64,000 nt of DNA from Arcuatula senhousia (GCA_963971305.1 OZ020306.1:40259512-40323511), one strand, 5' to 3'; shown: positions 45,714-56,429, numbered from the stretch's first letter. Notes: generated by a model from the letters alone, not told the origin. A program made the numbers and translations.

Positions 45714-45849
45714 TTGAACATATTTTCAATGGTTAGGCCGACCCGGAAGTCGTAAACCTCTATTGCATAATTAAAAGATTTCTCGGCTACGCAAGTTCAG
45801 AAAATAATTTATAAAAATGACTATATTAATTTTATACAATGTACTGTAC

Positions 45850-45889
45850 CTCGTATCCAGCTGGGTGGATTCATACACGTCTTTTTTAT
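45850..45889 (-). CDS. Cytoplasmic exon of the receptor, DVYEST segment
   Basis: A 40-bp exon with acceptor TTTGCAG and donor CGAG|GTACAG. It enters in phase 1 (joining the A left by the transmembrane exon) and leaves in phase 2, so reading continues from 48735-48872 and into 43085-43125. It encodes NKKDVYESTQLDT: basic juxtamembrane residues and a tyrosine in DVYEST that could be a phosphorylation site. Confidence 0.68.
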
Positions 45890-46028
45890 CTGCAAATTGT
45901 AGGGCACATACAAAAATAAATCTTTTGAATATAAGTTTTAAAAAATAAATAGTCTAAGAAAATAGTCAACGTTCCTCTTACAAAACAGTAATGGATCGTA
46001 AAAACGATGCAGTACACTAAAATATTAA

Positions 46029-47420
46029 AAAACAAGTCTAGAAGATGTACTTAACACTACCAAAAGATGTTAAATAGAATATAAATTTTAGATTTTTCGG
46101 ATATTCGTATATCTTTCTTCAGTAATTTCAAACGCTATGACGTATTTTTTTTGTTAAAAACACTGTTGATGGTAGACGTACACAGTGAATATTTCTACGC
46201 ACACAAGGTAATGAAAATAAAAAAAATGTAAAAACACAGACATATTAATTTACAAAACTTAAAAGAACGTATTTACAAGATATCTGAAAAAGTACTAGTT
46301 TGTTACACTGTAGAAATTGATGATGTTTTAAGTTTTTTCATTGATTCCGTAAGGGTGTCTGGTTTCCAGCTTACGTATCCAAAAGCTTTCTCGTGCCAAC
46401 TTATCACTCTTAGACCAAGTGGGGATGTGGTCTATGATAGTGATAGACATCTCGTAAAGGTCTTCACTAGTGTGACCATTGGATCGCAGATGACGGCTAA
46501 CAGGTAGGTCCGGCTTGCATTTATAGTCAATGCGATGCAGATTCATCATTTTACTGAAGTGCTGTATAGTTTCACCAACGTATTGTAATCCACATCGGCA
46601 CTGGAGGAGGTATACCACATTTTTGGTTTGACAATTTACATCGCAAAAGATATTGTATACCCTTCCAGTGGATTTGCTGGTGAAATTTTGTGTTTGCAGC
46701 ATTTGTTTGCAAGTAAGACATATTTTTTGCTCTCATCTGTTACAAAATTCTTTGGTTGAACGAGGTTTCAGATCAACACTAGCTCGAACCAACATGTCAC
46801 GAAGGCTTCTTGGTCGACGGATAGCACAGATAGGGGGCTCGGGAAAGATCTTGGATAGTGTCGGATGTTTACGAATTTCATCCCAATGACTTCTAATTAT
46901 TTTGGAGAGTGAACCAAACGACGGATGGTAAGTGATGACGAGGCGAATTCGTTTGTTCTTCCTTTTCTTTTTATACTGCAACAGGGACTGTCTAGATGGT
47001 TGTACAGCCTGTTGAAATCCTTGCTCTATCACTTCTTTTTTGTACCCGCGTCTGGAAAGGTTGGGTTTTCAACTCACCTATGCGTTGAGTTGCGGTGTCG
47101 TTAGATGAGCATATTCGACGGATTCTGAGAGCCTGACTGTAGGGAATGCCGTTTGTGCAATGTTTCGGATGACAGCTAAGAGGAGAGAGATATTGATGTT
47201 TATCAGTAGGTTTACAAAATAAATCAGTAGTCAAACTCGCTTGAAGAGAGTGGATGGCATTCTTTCTTCAGATGAAATGTTGCGAGTTTTTGGGGAAATA
47301 TTATTCGACAGATGGATGGCATCTCATATTATGTTTTCAATAACATTCGTTTAAGTGGCCGATTTACTTGGCCTAGGAATCCATGAGCTTTTTTCTTAAA
47401 TTTCTGGATGACACCGCTCT
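46029..47420 (-). pseudogene. Penelope element, C-terminal half with GIY-YIG endonuclease and 3' end
   Basis: Minus strand, 5' to 3': the RT C-terminus (TTDLFCKPTDKHQYLSPLSC at about 47227), a linker with WDEIRKHPTLSKIF and RRPRSLRDMLVRA, a cysteine pair CQTKNVVYLLQCRCG, then the GIY-YIG-type nuclease signature LQYVGETIQHFSKMMNLH and the ISRHLRSNGH-like VSRHLRSNGHTSEDL, ending at 46328. The 3' UTR runs to about 46029. This is the classical Penelope RT-endonuclease order. The RT core itself is not here but lies next door on the other strand. Frames are split in three by small indels. Confidence 0.85.
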
Positions 47421-48505
47421 CCTCATCAGAATCACTGTCAAGCGAGAGATGACATTGTCATAAAACCTGCAGACAAAGGCAGTGCCGTTGTAGTCATGAC
47501 CAAAGATGACTACATTGCCGAAGCAAACCGGCAACTTTCCGATCCACGATTTTACAAAAAAATAGATTCTGACCCTACCGCTGAATTCAGCGCCTAGATC
47601 ACTTTAGAATTGGAAAATTAATCTAAAAACGGTGATATTGACAAACATCAATTAGAGTATCTAAAACCTGAAAAAAAGCAAACCTGGTCGCTTCTACTTA
47701 CTTCCAAAAATCCATAAGGTTAATAATCCGGGCAGACCCATTGTTTCTGCAAACGGTCACCCAACAGAAACAATCTCAGAATTTGTCGATTACCATCTCC
47801 GACCGCATGTTCAAAATTTACCATCATCCATCCAAGACACCACCGTCTACCTAAAGAAATTGGAATCCATGAAACCGCTCCCTGATGGCATGTTTCTTGT
47901 CTCTCTTGACGTTACGTCTCTTTATACCAACATCCCTCATGATGACGGTATAGAGGCATGCAGAGAAACTTGGGATTCTCGCAATGTTTTGGAACCATCA
48001 ACTGAAGGCTTAGTCAAACTTCTGATCCTTGTTTTGGAATGTAACAATTTCACTTTCAATGGGGATAACTACCTTCAGTTTAACGGTACAGCTATGGGGA
48101 CCAAAATGGCACCATCTTATGCCAACATTTTTATGGGCAAACTTGAAAAAAATTTTTATCCACAACTTTGTCAACACCTTTCTCCTGGTTCCGTTTTATA
48201 GATGATGTTGATATGAAATGGACCAGATCCCAACTAGAACTTGACAATTTCATACTTCATGTTAATAGCGCCTATCCTAGTATAAAGTTCACACACGAAA
48301 TTTCGGACTCGAAAATGTCGTTTTTAGATACTACTTCAACAATCAAAGATGGTGTTCTCTCTATTGATTTATCTTGTAAACCTATTATGTCATAGCGTTA
48401 GAAATTACTGAAAACGGAAGACGGATATAACCTAAAATTTATATATTATTTAACATCTTTTGGTAATGTTAAGTACATCTTCTAGACTTGTTATTTAAAA
48501 AAATA
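47421..48505 (+). pseudogene. Penelope element, RT half fused directly to 3' end, opposite strand
   Basis: Plus strand: [20 protein letters not shown] at about 47447, [13 protein letters not shown] (47735), motif [18 protein letters not shown] (47900-47950), [18 protein letters not shown] (48085-48140), motif [13 protein letters not shown] across a frameshift near 48185, then MSFLDT and LSIDLSCKP. Just after CKP (48390) the copy jumps to a 3' terminal sequence, 48395-48505, that is the inverted counterpart of 46029-46141. So this copy is internally deleted, lacking the linker and endonuclease that its neighbour has. The two copies stand head to head. Confidence 0.85.
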
Positions 48506-48734
48506 TATATATACTTTTATATTATCATTTAAAGAAAACTATTAGAATAGAATGGATACAAATGTATGTACAAACTTAAAGGGTCTTACAATAAAGGTAG
48601 AGTTAAATGATTCGTTGCTGGAATTTTACTTGACAGGAGCTAAAACATTAAGTGCATTTATTTGAATATTGTTAATTTAAAAATTTTTGGTTTGGCCTGT
48701 AATGCAAATTGAACAAATGTGTAACAATGCTTAC

Positions 48735-48872
48735 TCCCTTTTGCTTTTCTGAAACGTTTCAGTAAAATATAAAGTGAGATGGCTACTGTTCCAACAACAA
48801 CTATTATTCCTATACCAGCTCCAACTCCTGATCCAAATGAAAGCTGTTCTTCCTTAGGCAATGGAACTTCTT
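48735..48872 (-). CDS. Transmembrane exon of the receptor
   Basis: A 138-bp exon, acceptor TTTTTTTTAG, donor GGGA|GTAAGC, phase 1 in and 1 out. The G left by the FN3 exon plus AA gives Glu, so the junction reads continuously from FN3 into EEVPLPKEEQLSFGSG. A hydrophobic helix follows (GIIVVVGTVAISLYILL), then a stop-transfer KRFRKAKG. This predicts a type I single-pass membrane protein with the FN3 domain outside. The intron upstream is about 6.3 kb and holds Penelope copies and a SINE. Confidence 0.85.
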
Positions 48873-49019
48873 CTAAAAAAAACAATTATACACAATTTGT
48901 AAACGCACAGATAAATTCATAGTTTCTTGTTATAAAGGAATAAAAACAACAAATTTATGGCTTTTCAAACAATGGTGTTTACAAATCTAGCCTAACAACA
49001 AGCTTTAAATTGACAAAAA

Positions 49020-50000
49020 TATCAAATACAATTGAACTAGCATCAAAGCAAATAGGAAAAGACAACACAAAGCAAAGACACATCAGAGAAATTGAAGATC
49101 GCAATGTCCTGACTTGGTTCAGCCATTTCAAAAGAAATGGTGGAATGAATAAGTTTTTATGGCACCAAACCTCCCTCTTCCATTGTGATCTTAGGGTCCG
49201 GTAACACAAAGCACAACACGATTGTGTGACATAATAAGGATAAAGAGGTGATCATCCAAGTACAATAAACTGTCACACACTAATAGAAACAATCAAGAAT
49301 CATTTCAACTAACAAACTCTTGACTTTTGCTACCAGTGGCTGATATCGAAAGCAAAACTATCTGAACAAATATTACAAGCCGTGGCATATCGAATAAGTT
49401 GTTAAACATACATCCCATATGCTGGTGAGGTTGGTATGTTACTCTCCAGATTAGGAAAATAAATAATTAAAAATTTAAAGTGTTCCTTTTGTGGTATATT
49501 TTGTGCAGTAATGGCCATGCAAGTGAAATTCGAGATGCAAATCCAAGAAAGACTTGAAGCAAGTACATTCGCTGTTTTCGTTAATATCAAGTGGATTACT
49601 TGAAAGAACTTATCTAGCACACAAAGTGTTGTTGACAATACGGACATCATCAATATATCTGAAAGTGAGATTAAAGGGTCTAGGTTCTTTTATTTTCTTG
49701 TCTCAACGAGCTTCTCAAAATAAGAATAGAAACAAGTCGGCGAAGAAGGGGCAGAAGGTGGGCCCATTGGAATCCCAAATTATTGTTGAAAATTCTCTCC
49801 TCCAAATGTGACAAATGTGTTGTCAATAAGGAAATAAAGCATGCTGCAAACGTTGTCGCCCATGGTGTAACAGATCTTATCTTTATAATATGTTTAAGAA
49901 AAGAAAAAAAATATAGGCTAAAAAACAAAGTTCCTAGAAAAAGAGAATGCCTTTTCATTAGCTTTTTTCGGTCATCATTTTAATTTCTCGTGTGGTAAGG
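49020..50000 (-). pseudogene. Penelope-like element, diverged 3' half
   Basis: Minus-strand remnant of the 57643-59500 family: eroded versions of the IGIPMGTNCAP region (about 49745-49810), the RYIDDV region and its neighbours (about 49625-49680), and PNLESNIPTSPAYGMYV (49402-49450), followed by a 3' UTR to about 49020. Many indels. Confidence 0.7.
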
Positions 50001-50385
50001 TTGCGTATAATGTTAAAAACAAAAAAATAGATAACTTAGGTCGCGTTGACACTGAGCAAAACTCAAAGTTTTGTCGTCCGCACTTATATTAAACAACAAT
50101 GCGTTCACACTGTAAAAATTCGATGTTTACATGTAGTTTAAATGTTGTGTTCATAACATGCATTCGGTATTTAATGTAGACCTTGTGTGGGTTTCAAGTA
50201 CAAGGAATTTGGCACATTTCTTTTGAATAAACGGCATGTATATGCCTTTCTTTCTTTTAAAAGTTTTATTTTGAGTACAACATATCGTATATTCCAGTTT
50301 TTTCTGGGATGAGTGAAAAAGAGGGGTACATGTAATTTTTATATAAGTATGCATACGTACGGCAAAGCGGGACAGGATTACATGA
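50001..50385. other. Intron sequence, nothing recognised
   Basis: AT-rich, no exon or repeat identified. Confidence 0.4.
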
Positions 50386-50815
50386 AAGATGATGCCCAGT
50401 TGGATCTTACTTTTGTGGGATCAGGAAGATGAACAAAAAGGGTTATAAAATGAGCGTGAGATGATGATGAAGTGGAGATAAAAGTCCAATAGGGATAAGA
50501 GTTTTGACTACATCAGGGAAAACCCAGGATGGGTAGCCTCCTGCATGGGGACCCCACAGGCCCTTCTCTTATCGAGACCTGCAGCAGGGTTCTTTTATGT
50601 GTAAAGAATGTGACTTTGTTCCAAGACGGTGCACCACTGTGGTTTGCAGTCAGGTTTATTATTATTATACATTAATTTTGTAGCCTGACGACCCGGATTT
50701 CATCGACAAGGATTCACTATTCGACCACATCGACTACACACACCCCGATGTCAGGTTTCTGAGCTTTCTTTTGTGGACTTTTACTGACAAGCTTAGCGCT
50801 GCTGTGGGGCTATTA
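50386..50815 (-). mobile_element. SINE-like retroposon, variant B
   Basis: Closest to 4396-4850: shared blocks TTATCGAGACCTGCAGCAGG, GGTGCACCACT and ACAAGCTTAGCGCTGCTG. The terminal GTCCCGTGCGGGG block is missing at the right end, so it is truncated there. Non-coding. Confidence 0.6.
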
Positions 50816-51019
50816 ACATATGTTTTCTGTACATTTAAATTACAAATACACTTGCATTTTATTATGCGAACAATTCTTATGTCAAGTCATTTAATTTAGG
50901 TTTATCAATGAGAACAAATTAAGTTTGAAACTATTTTTAGCACAAAAACTACTTCTACACATGTTTACTCAAAACAACTTAAGTGTGACAACCAATGTAT
51001 TAATAAAGGTATGATAGAA

Positions 51020-51425
51020 GCTGAGGTACCAATGAAGCATCCGAATGTAGTTCGGGCAGAGACAAAACCAGTAAACGTCAAGAAAACAGGACGATGAAAC
51101 AGACAACATAAAACACAAAAAAATACAAAAAAGACAAATCAAAAGTCATCAACAACGCGAATTCAAGTGATAATTAAATAAAACTAAGGTGCCCCAGAAG
51201 AGTAAGCAGTTCCTGCATGTACTTTGTAAAGCATACCCGTCGTTTTGCCAATACTTAATTTAATGTATCAAATCCGGTAAAGGAAGACAAAACAAAACCG
51301 TACGACAAACCAACATCTGCACGCATCTGATCTGAGAAATAGAAATTCCATATTTGTTTATGAGCGCATGATGCCGCCATAAAATCTCGAACGAGGACAG
51401 TAACGGAGAAGCAACATGAAAGTCC
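51020..51425 (-). pseudogene. Penelope-like 3' end
   Basis: Homologous to 6428-6950: ends GAGGTACCAATGAAGCATCC on the plus strand, with the same interior blocks (gtaagcagttcctgc, atcaaatccggtaaagg). The RT is reduced to a few eroded codons. Confidence 0.6.
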
Positions 51426-51449
51426 AACAACTTGACGATTGTATTATAA

Positions 51450-52230
51450 AGTAAAAGTCATCACGGTTTTGAAATTTCGAGATGTACATCTAAATATGAA
51501 GCAGATATGCTAGAATCTGTTTTGTCATTTATCTAAAGCTCCTTAGGATATATGATATGGAGAAAGTCACTAAAGTCAGTGAAATGACATCATTAACGGA
51601 AAGTGAGGTTTCAAAAGAGAGCAAGTCTACGATCTATTGTGTTTAGAAGTGATTGTAAGAAGTCTACAGCTTCATTTGACTGAAGAAACAAATCAGCAAG
51701 TAAAGGTGTACAATAAGTGGTCATTGGAATACCTATTGTTTTATGAAAAACACCAAACTGATCAAATATCCTGCCTATTAGAAAGTTGAGCATGTCGATT
51801 ATTTGATCTTCTGTTCTTTGTCTAAGAATCGTTGATGACAAAGTAAATCTGGGTATAATCGACTACCAGTCATTAGTACCTGCAATTTCCATTCTTCTTC
51901 AAAAAGCTACGTTTAATCAGCTGTTCAAATCGTGATTTGAATTGTTCATATAGGTAGAAGTGGAAAAGTGTGGAGAAATCGAAAGTGCAAAAGGAAACTG
52001 ATTAGTGTTAAGAATCTCCATCCCTTTTTTTTCCGAATTCTTCAGGAACCCATTTATTAGACACCATTTCTAGAATTACAACAATCGTAACTATAAATAT
52101 TGAAGTCAACAAAACCGAGAGGTTAAATTGTACATTTGGGTGATCCAGTAATGAAGTGCTGTCTAACAGATGTTTATGTAATTTAGGAATCAAATAAAGG
52201 GTTGGAATGCCACCATTTTCAGCATCAACA
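51450..52230 (-). pseudogene. Penelope-like RT fragment
   Basis: The minus strand encodes IIDMLNFLIGRIFDQFG, IGIPMTTYCTPLLADLFLQS (the MGTNCAP motif altered to MTTYCTP) and eroded upstream parts to about 52230 including IPKLHKHLLDSTS. It is related to 17440-18310. Catalytic residues are not preserved. Confidence 0.7.
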
Positions 52231-52259
52231 GAAAGGCCAAAAACAGAAATGATAGAGTT

Positions 52260-52605
52260 TATGTTCGTTTAGACAGCGTTGTTGCTGTTTATGTGGTGCT
52301 ATCACTATCGCTACTTGAACGGACATAATCTACTTGACAGCTACTTGTCTAGATTTACTGGACTCTCAAAATGTCAAGTGTTTTAAGAAATTCAGTATAT
52401 TCTTCTTGCGATAAATCAAGTAAACTCCAGTCGTGTCCAGTAAATTCAAGAGGTATTACACTTTACACTACTGGATCGCCCTTCAAAATAAAGTAGTATG
52501 CTCAATTTGAACTTTAACTATTAACACTACTGAACAATTTACATGGTCAGTGTAAACAGACTAGTCAAGTAAATTATAAAAATAAGATTTTTGGCTTTAC
52601 TAGTG
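52260..52605. repeat. Short inverted-motif region
   Basis: Words such as TACTTGACAGCTACTTGTC, TTTACTGGAC and GTCCAGTAAA recur in both orientations, suggesting another small palindromic element. Ends are not defined. Confidence 0.35.
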
Positions 52606-52609
52606 TATT

Positions 52610-53700
52610 CCAACCAATCCTTTATTCGACAAAACAGACAATGAAGCAAAGGTGTAACAAAGGGGTAATCAGTATCATAAAACCTTAAAGACAAAGACAA
52701 AACCGGCAGACAATCATCACAACAAAACAAACCACATAACAACATAAAACACACACACACATAACAACAAAACCGCATTCAGCAACGCGAACTCAAGTCG
52801 AAACGAGAGTGAACTCAGGTGCTCCGGAAGAGTAAGCAGTTCCTTCTTGCTATAGCACACCCGTCACGTTGCCAAAGATCGATTAAGTAATGGTCAAATC
52901 CGGAAAGGATGACATTACAAAACTCTATGTCAAACCAACATCTGTGCTCATCTGAGAGATAGAAATCCCGTATTTGTATACAAGCACATGATGTCGTCCG
53001 TACAATTTCTTGAGTGATGACAACAACCTGGGAGCAACGTACCCCTGTGTTAACAATTTGCTTGTCAGCCGTGTGGCTCTCTCAAGGAAGTCGTTGTACT
53101 CCCCAAATGCTCTGGAATAGCGAATCAATTGTGATACGTAAACTCCATATGCTGGAGTGGACGGAATGTTGCTTCACAGAAAGGGAAAGTTAACTATTGG
53201 AAAGTTGAAGTCATCACGTTTGTCATAGAGCTTTGTACAACGCCTTCCTTGTGTGTCAATTTCGAGAAATAGATCAAGATATGAAGTGGACCTCCTAGAA
53301 TCTGTCAATGTAATGATTTTGTACACAAAATTGATGTTATTTGGTGTTTTGTCTGCAAGCAAAACAACTTATTCGTCATGTTAGGTGGACAATGTTTTGG
53401 TTACATCAGCTTTGGTGAAAATGGTTGTTGCCTAAGTGCTTATCCAGCCTTTCCAAGAATTGATTTTTTTCAAAACCAATGACATCACAGCTTTAACCAA
53501 TTCTTAACAAAACGTCAAATTCTGTCCTCTGTTCGTTCTTGACCGATTGTCCTGTATAGTTTTCTACTGAATCCATAATTGTTTTAAAATTATGGCTGAA
53601 GTTGATTCGTCTTGGCTCATGATATTTAGGTCCTTTAGCCAAAACATGCTTCGATCATGTTATAGTCCCTCAGCTTTTTCAATAGTAAACAGTTTGCCTT
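52610..53700 (-). pseudogene. Penelope-like element, RT C-terminal part and 3' UTR
   Basis: Minus strand: STSYLDLFLEIDTQG and KLYDKRDDFNFPIVNFPFL (53174-53300), then SRAFGEYNDFLERATRL, TQGYVAPRLLSSLKKLYGR and YGISISQMSTD (52925-53128), followed by a 3' UTR to about 52610. It is the best-preserved C-terminus of the subfamily whose 3' ends also lie at 6428, 10305, 51020 and 56095. The upstream part to about 53700 is highly eroded. No endonuclease domain was seen. Confidence 0.75.
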
Positions 53701-53886
53701 ATTCAATACCATATTGAGATAAATAGATATCGTCTTTAAAAACCGTAACCGAAACTTCTTGTGTACCGAAGATTTAAGCGATTTTAATTGAATGTTTCTT
53801 GAGATTTTTTATACTATTTAAGTCGCTACAGGTGCTGAAAGTAAAATGTTCTGCCTGCTTCAGTGTCACTTATTATCATACATAAT

Positions 53887-54330
53887 AAAGGTAATAACAA
53901 AACTACCGAACTTGAATGATTAATCTCATAGTCCAGAGAAAATGACAAAAACGAATCAGTCATAACGGAGAATTGGTGGATCGCAATGGTCCTGACTTGG
54001 TACAGGCATTTTAAACGAAATGTTGGGTTAAACCAGGTCTAATGGCGCCAAACCTCCCACTTCCATTGCGATCTTAGGATCCGGTAATGACCATAGAACA
54101 CAACATAGCTGTGAGACACAATAGGGATATTGAGGTGATCATCTCAATACAGAAGACCAGTCAAACACTAATTAAAACAATTAACTATCATATCTTTTAA
54201 CTCAATTTTGAACTTTTCTACTAGTGGCTGATAACGAAGAAAGAATTTTTTAGTGATCGTATGAGACGTATTTTCTTATAGCCCTGCTCCAAAAGTCGGT
54301 CACGAAGAAATCGGTGTCTGATCAAAAAAT
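53887..54330 (-). pseudogene. Penelope-like 3' end
   Basis: Nearly identical to 57643-58080 and 3373-3820, covering the 3' UTR and the last RT codons on the minus strand, then truncated at about 54330. Confidence 0.78.
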
Positions 54331-54382
54331 CAAAATAAATAACAGCTTTGTTTTTTTTTTCTAAATTTCTGCTTGTTATTTG

Positions 54383-54418
54383 AGTTGTGCTGCGTACATT
54401 TATTCCACATCTCATTAA
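54383..54418 (+). mobile_element. Isolated retroposon terminal block
   Basis: Plus-strand copy of the recurring block, ending ATTCCACATCTCATTAA, with about 40 bp of poly-T-rich lead. Confidence 0.5.
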
Positions 54419-54483
54419 TTTATATTGCTATGAACTAGCCTTTTTATAAGGCTCTCAGATGGTAAATGGCAATACCCTCTTGA

Positions 54484-54757
54484 ATTATAAATAAATAATA
54501 ATGATATGAGGTTCTTATATACCGCTTTTCACAACAGTTAAGTCGTCTCAAAGCAGTTCACCGTTCAGGCGCTGACAGCTATCATTCAACATTTACATTA
54601 CTACCCAACCACGTACTCATTTACAGCTGAGTCGACTGGAACAATTAAAGTAAAGTTTCTTGTTCAAAGATACAACACGATAGTGCCGGTGAATGGATTC
54701 GAACTCACGACCCTTTGGTCGCCAGTCCAACGCCTTAACCATTACACCACCGCATCT
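54484..54757 (-). mobile_element. tRNA-derived SINE
   Basis: On the minus strand the head reads GCGGTGGTGTAATGGTTAAG (A box) and GTGAGTTCGAATCC (B box), clearly tRNA-derived but with a mispaired anticodon stem, so not a functional tRNA. The body includes CTCAGCTGTAAATGAGTAC. The 3' end GAAAAGCGGTATATAAGAAC leads into an (ATT)n-rich tail, the layout of SINEs that share a tail with an L2/RTE-type LINE. It may belong to the V-SINE-like molluscan families, which I cannot verify. Confidence 0.8.
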
Positions 54758-55132
54758 TAATATAGGCCCGTAGATGATCCATCTGCTATCAGGTTTTCAT
54801 TTAATAGAGGGGTTTACTGATTATGTCTGCAAGAAACAACTTACATTGTAACTAAAATCTATGACGCACTTATGTTAATAATTTTAATAAACTTTACTCT
54901 TACAGAACTTCAAATCGTGATTACTACTTTTACCAAAATCACGGTGTCATTAACTAATTGCGCATTAAAAAAAAATAACGGCATGAACAAACAAGCTTAA
55001 GATCAAGTCATAACAGTTTGGTTCATCCATTTGTTTGGCTTAACTTACTTGTATTGTTAACAATCGGCTAACTGATTCTCTGGAATTTTTATCCATTGAA
55101 AAATAATATACAATAATAATGTTTAATTTTAC
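54758..55132. other. Intron sequence, nothing recognised
   Basis: No exon or repeat identified. Confidence 0.45.
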
Positions 55133-55447
55133 CTGAGTTTGTCAGTGTGATACAATTAACTGTTTCCTTGGACTGGGTTGATCCATAAGTATTTGTTGCA
55201 TTTACATGGACATGGTATCTCGACAAAGGGCTTAAGCCTTGTACAGTAACAGTTTGGTACCTATTTAATCCTGGGTCTTCTTTCTCAACTGAATACTGAA
55301 CATCGTGTGTAAGATCGTGACGGACGACGGCTTGAAATGTTTGAAAATCCTCTTTACTGTCACTACCCCGGTAGTTTGATTTCCATGATACAATCAGAGA
55401 TGTAGATAAACAACTGACCGTTATATTTCCTGGTGGATACGGTCGTC
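55133..55447 (-). CDS. Fibronectin type III exon of a transmembrane receptor
   Basis: A 315-bp exon (acceptor ATTAAG, donor CAG|GTAAAA), phase 1 at both ends, the usual symmetric phase of exon-shuffled extracellular modules. It encodes 104 residues with the FN3 pattern: proline-rich start RPYPPGNITV, the core Trp in LIVSWKSNY, and the F-strand LSPLSRYHVHVNATN with its Tyr and Asn. Cys residues at about 13 and 99 could pair. N-linked sites NIT and NAT are present. In the transcript it is followed by the transmembrane exon at 48735-48872. More FN3 or Ig exons are expected upstream, beyond the window. No gene symbol is justified. Confidence 0.88.
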
Positions 55448-55766
55448 CTTAATAGACAAAAAATATAAAAATCATGTTGAAATGTTTATGTTCAAATTTG
55501 AGGAAACAAACGACGTTTAGATACCCAAACGAGATTTTGGCATAGATAAAGTTATCAATAATGACAAATCACACAGTAGACTTAATCACGAAGAGCATGT
55601 CGCGATAAAAGAAGACCTTAGAATCATCATGCAGGAGGCTAAATTTCCCGTTTCTATTGATCGCTCATTTTTTTCCAGTGAAAGTAAAAACTCCCCTCCC
55701 CGATTGTCATTGTATCCCCATTTTTCAAACACTTTTGCATTGGTGATAGAAAAAAACAAGGAATAC
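55448..55766. other. Intron sequence, nothing recognised
   Basis: No feature identified. Confidence 0.45.
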
Positions 55767-56090
55767 AAATTAAAACAAAGTTCCAGACAATAAATTTTGC
55801 TACGCCTGACGCACGTTTTGTCTATTCAAGACACATCAGAAATGCTCTACCAAAAGCTGAAAATACCAAGGACTATATGAATATCAAGAGCATAGAATGG
55901 TAAAACTAAACATGTCGAACAAGAAACCAACTTATGACTAAGACCTACCTATTTCTGGGGTAAGAAGAACCTTAGGATTTGATAATTTAAAAATCTAAAC
56001 CAATAATTTATAGCTTTGATGCGTCGTCAGCACAAAAGTGTTGATGCCGGAGCGTCCTAACCGCGGGGAATTAAAACTCCACCAGCAAGC
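55767..56090 (-). mobile_element. Retrozyme copy, degenerate
   Basis: A whole unit homologous to the 358-bp array unit with many substitutions. The hammerhead region at 55803-55844 reads CTGATGT where CTGATGA is needed and GACAAAAC where GACGAAAC is needed, and stem I is mispaired. It is an inactive old copy. Confidence 0.75.
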
Positions 56091-56094
56091 AGCT

Positions 56095-56320
56095 CTTGTC
56101 ATCATGGGTGTGCTAAAGCAAGCAGGAACTGCTTACTCTTCCGGAGTTCGCTCTTGTATCGACTGGAGTTTGAGTTGTTGATTCACATTCAGTTATTTTG
56201 TGTTTCCATATTTTACATGTTGTCTGTTTTTGTCCCGTTCTTGTTGGTGTTTACTGGTTTTGTCTCTTCCCTTTCGGACTTTTGACATTCGGATACCCCA
56301 TTGGTACCTCTGCTTCTTAG
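56095..56320 (+). mobile_element. Penelope-like 3' end, plus orientation
   Basis: Plus-strand 3' UTR of the 52610 and 6428 subfamily, ending ATACCCCATTGGTACCTCTG. It sits between two retrozyme fragments, with the second fragment starting within a few bases of its terminus. Confidence 0.65.
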
Positions 56321-56324
56321 AAAT

Positions 56325-56420
56325 ACAAATTGCATTAAAGTTCAAGACAATAGATTTGCTACGCCTGACGCGCGTTTCGTCTATTCAAGACTCATATCAG
56401 AGGCGTTCTAACAAAAGTTG
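56325..56420 (-). mobile_element. Retrozyme fragment with altered hammerhead
   Basis: Partial unit. The hammerhead at 56362-56405 keeps the CGCCT/AGGCG stem I, stem II and GAAAC, but the core reads CTGATATGA, a two-base insertion that should abolish cleavage. Confidence 0.75.
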
Positions 56421-56429
56421 AAAACATAC

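Noticed and set aside
54680..54757. Possible tRNA gene on the minus strand
   Set aside because: A and B boxes are present, but the anticodon and T stems are mispaired and the sequence continues into a SINE body and tail.
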